This document shows positions 63,974 to 64,000 of a stretch of 64,000 nt of DNA, piece after piece. The first letter of the stretch is position 1. Every line of letters begins with the position of its first letter. Origin of the DNA: Polyangiaceae bacterium (GTDB lineage Bacteria; Myxococcota_A; Polyangia; Polyangiales; Polyangiaceae). The stretch spans positions 1 through 64,000 of the forward strand of contig JADJXL010000025.1 of the NCBI GenBank assembly GCA_016715885.1, written 5' to 3'. Below the pieces are notes generated by a model. The model was not told the origin of the DNA and made no database searches. It was given only the letters and a program-made list of their open reading frames with translations. A program made the position numbers and the translations under genes.

Positions 63974-64000
63974 TCTCGGGAAGGCAAGCTCCGCGGGGTT

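Noticed and set aside
1..64000. tRNA or rRNA genes and insertion sequences
   Set aside because: No cloverleaf-like segment with a conserved T-loop, no rRNA text and no transposase or terminal inverted repeats were seen by eye; a covariance search would be decisive.

Overview
The window looks like chromosomal DNA of a large-genome myxobacterium (Polyangiales/Sorangium-type deltaproteobacterium). The evidence is a high GC content, many lipoproteins with a Ser/Gly-rich linker after the lipobox, a MYXO-CTERM-like C-terminal anchor, a Cys-rich kelch lipoprotein beside a Ser/Thr kinase, and a complete alternative complex III / caa3 oxidase cluster. No tRNA, rRNA, CRISPR array or intact insertion sequence was recognised.

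Region 1 (1-14.7 kb) is accessory and degraded. It holds a 42-bp tandem repeat, a frameshifted relic, a TPR plus outer-membrane-barrel (YaiO-like) protein and two secreted lipoproteins. It also holds the most interesting item: two loci (6.4-9.0 kb and, inverted, 11.0-12.8 kb) that pair a lipoprotein ending in an HHVVP-type (HNH-like) nuclease motif with a downstream partner protein that looks like an immunity protein. The second locus lies between an Rhs relic and a VgrG relic, next to a gutted type ISP restriction-modification gene. A roughly 105-bp repeat that can form hairpins with compensatory changes lies between the loci.

Region 2 (15-22.5 kb) has trpS, a HEAT-repeat protein, a membrane glycosyltransferase 2 (all minus strand) and divergent uvrA. 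All are interrupted by one-base indels, mostly in short homopolymers. Because housekeeping genes are hit and translations can be restored with single-base corrections, I read these mainly as consensus errors. Downstream of 22.5 kb reading frames are almost all intact.

Region 3 (22.5-39.7 kb, all minus strand) is the respiratory block: actABCDEF (quinol:cytochrome c oxidoreductase), a charged membrane protein, Sco and ctaC-D-E-F (caa3 oxidase), tightly coupled by 1-8 nt overlaps and ending in a hairpin terminator. It is followed by a RegB/RegA redox two-component pair, nudC and an exported PLP enzyme. The layout suggests that electron flow (quinol to ACIII to caa3) and its quinone-sensing regulator were kept together.

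Region 4 (40-64 kb) holds mostly metabolic and envelope genes: udk, an ATP-grasp enzyme, leucyl aminopeptidase, a persulfide dioxygenase-rhodanese fusion, a TIR-like/RipA-like membrane protein behind a perfect palindrome, an alpha/beta hydrolase, a Ser/Thr kinase-kelch lipoprotein-TPR/PEGA operon, an S9 peptidase, a CapA-like protein, a lysozyme-fold MYXO-CTERM protein, a poly-Asp haem lipoprotein, an acyl-CoA dehydrogenase, a large TPR protein and a cysteine-desulfurase-like enzyme.
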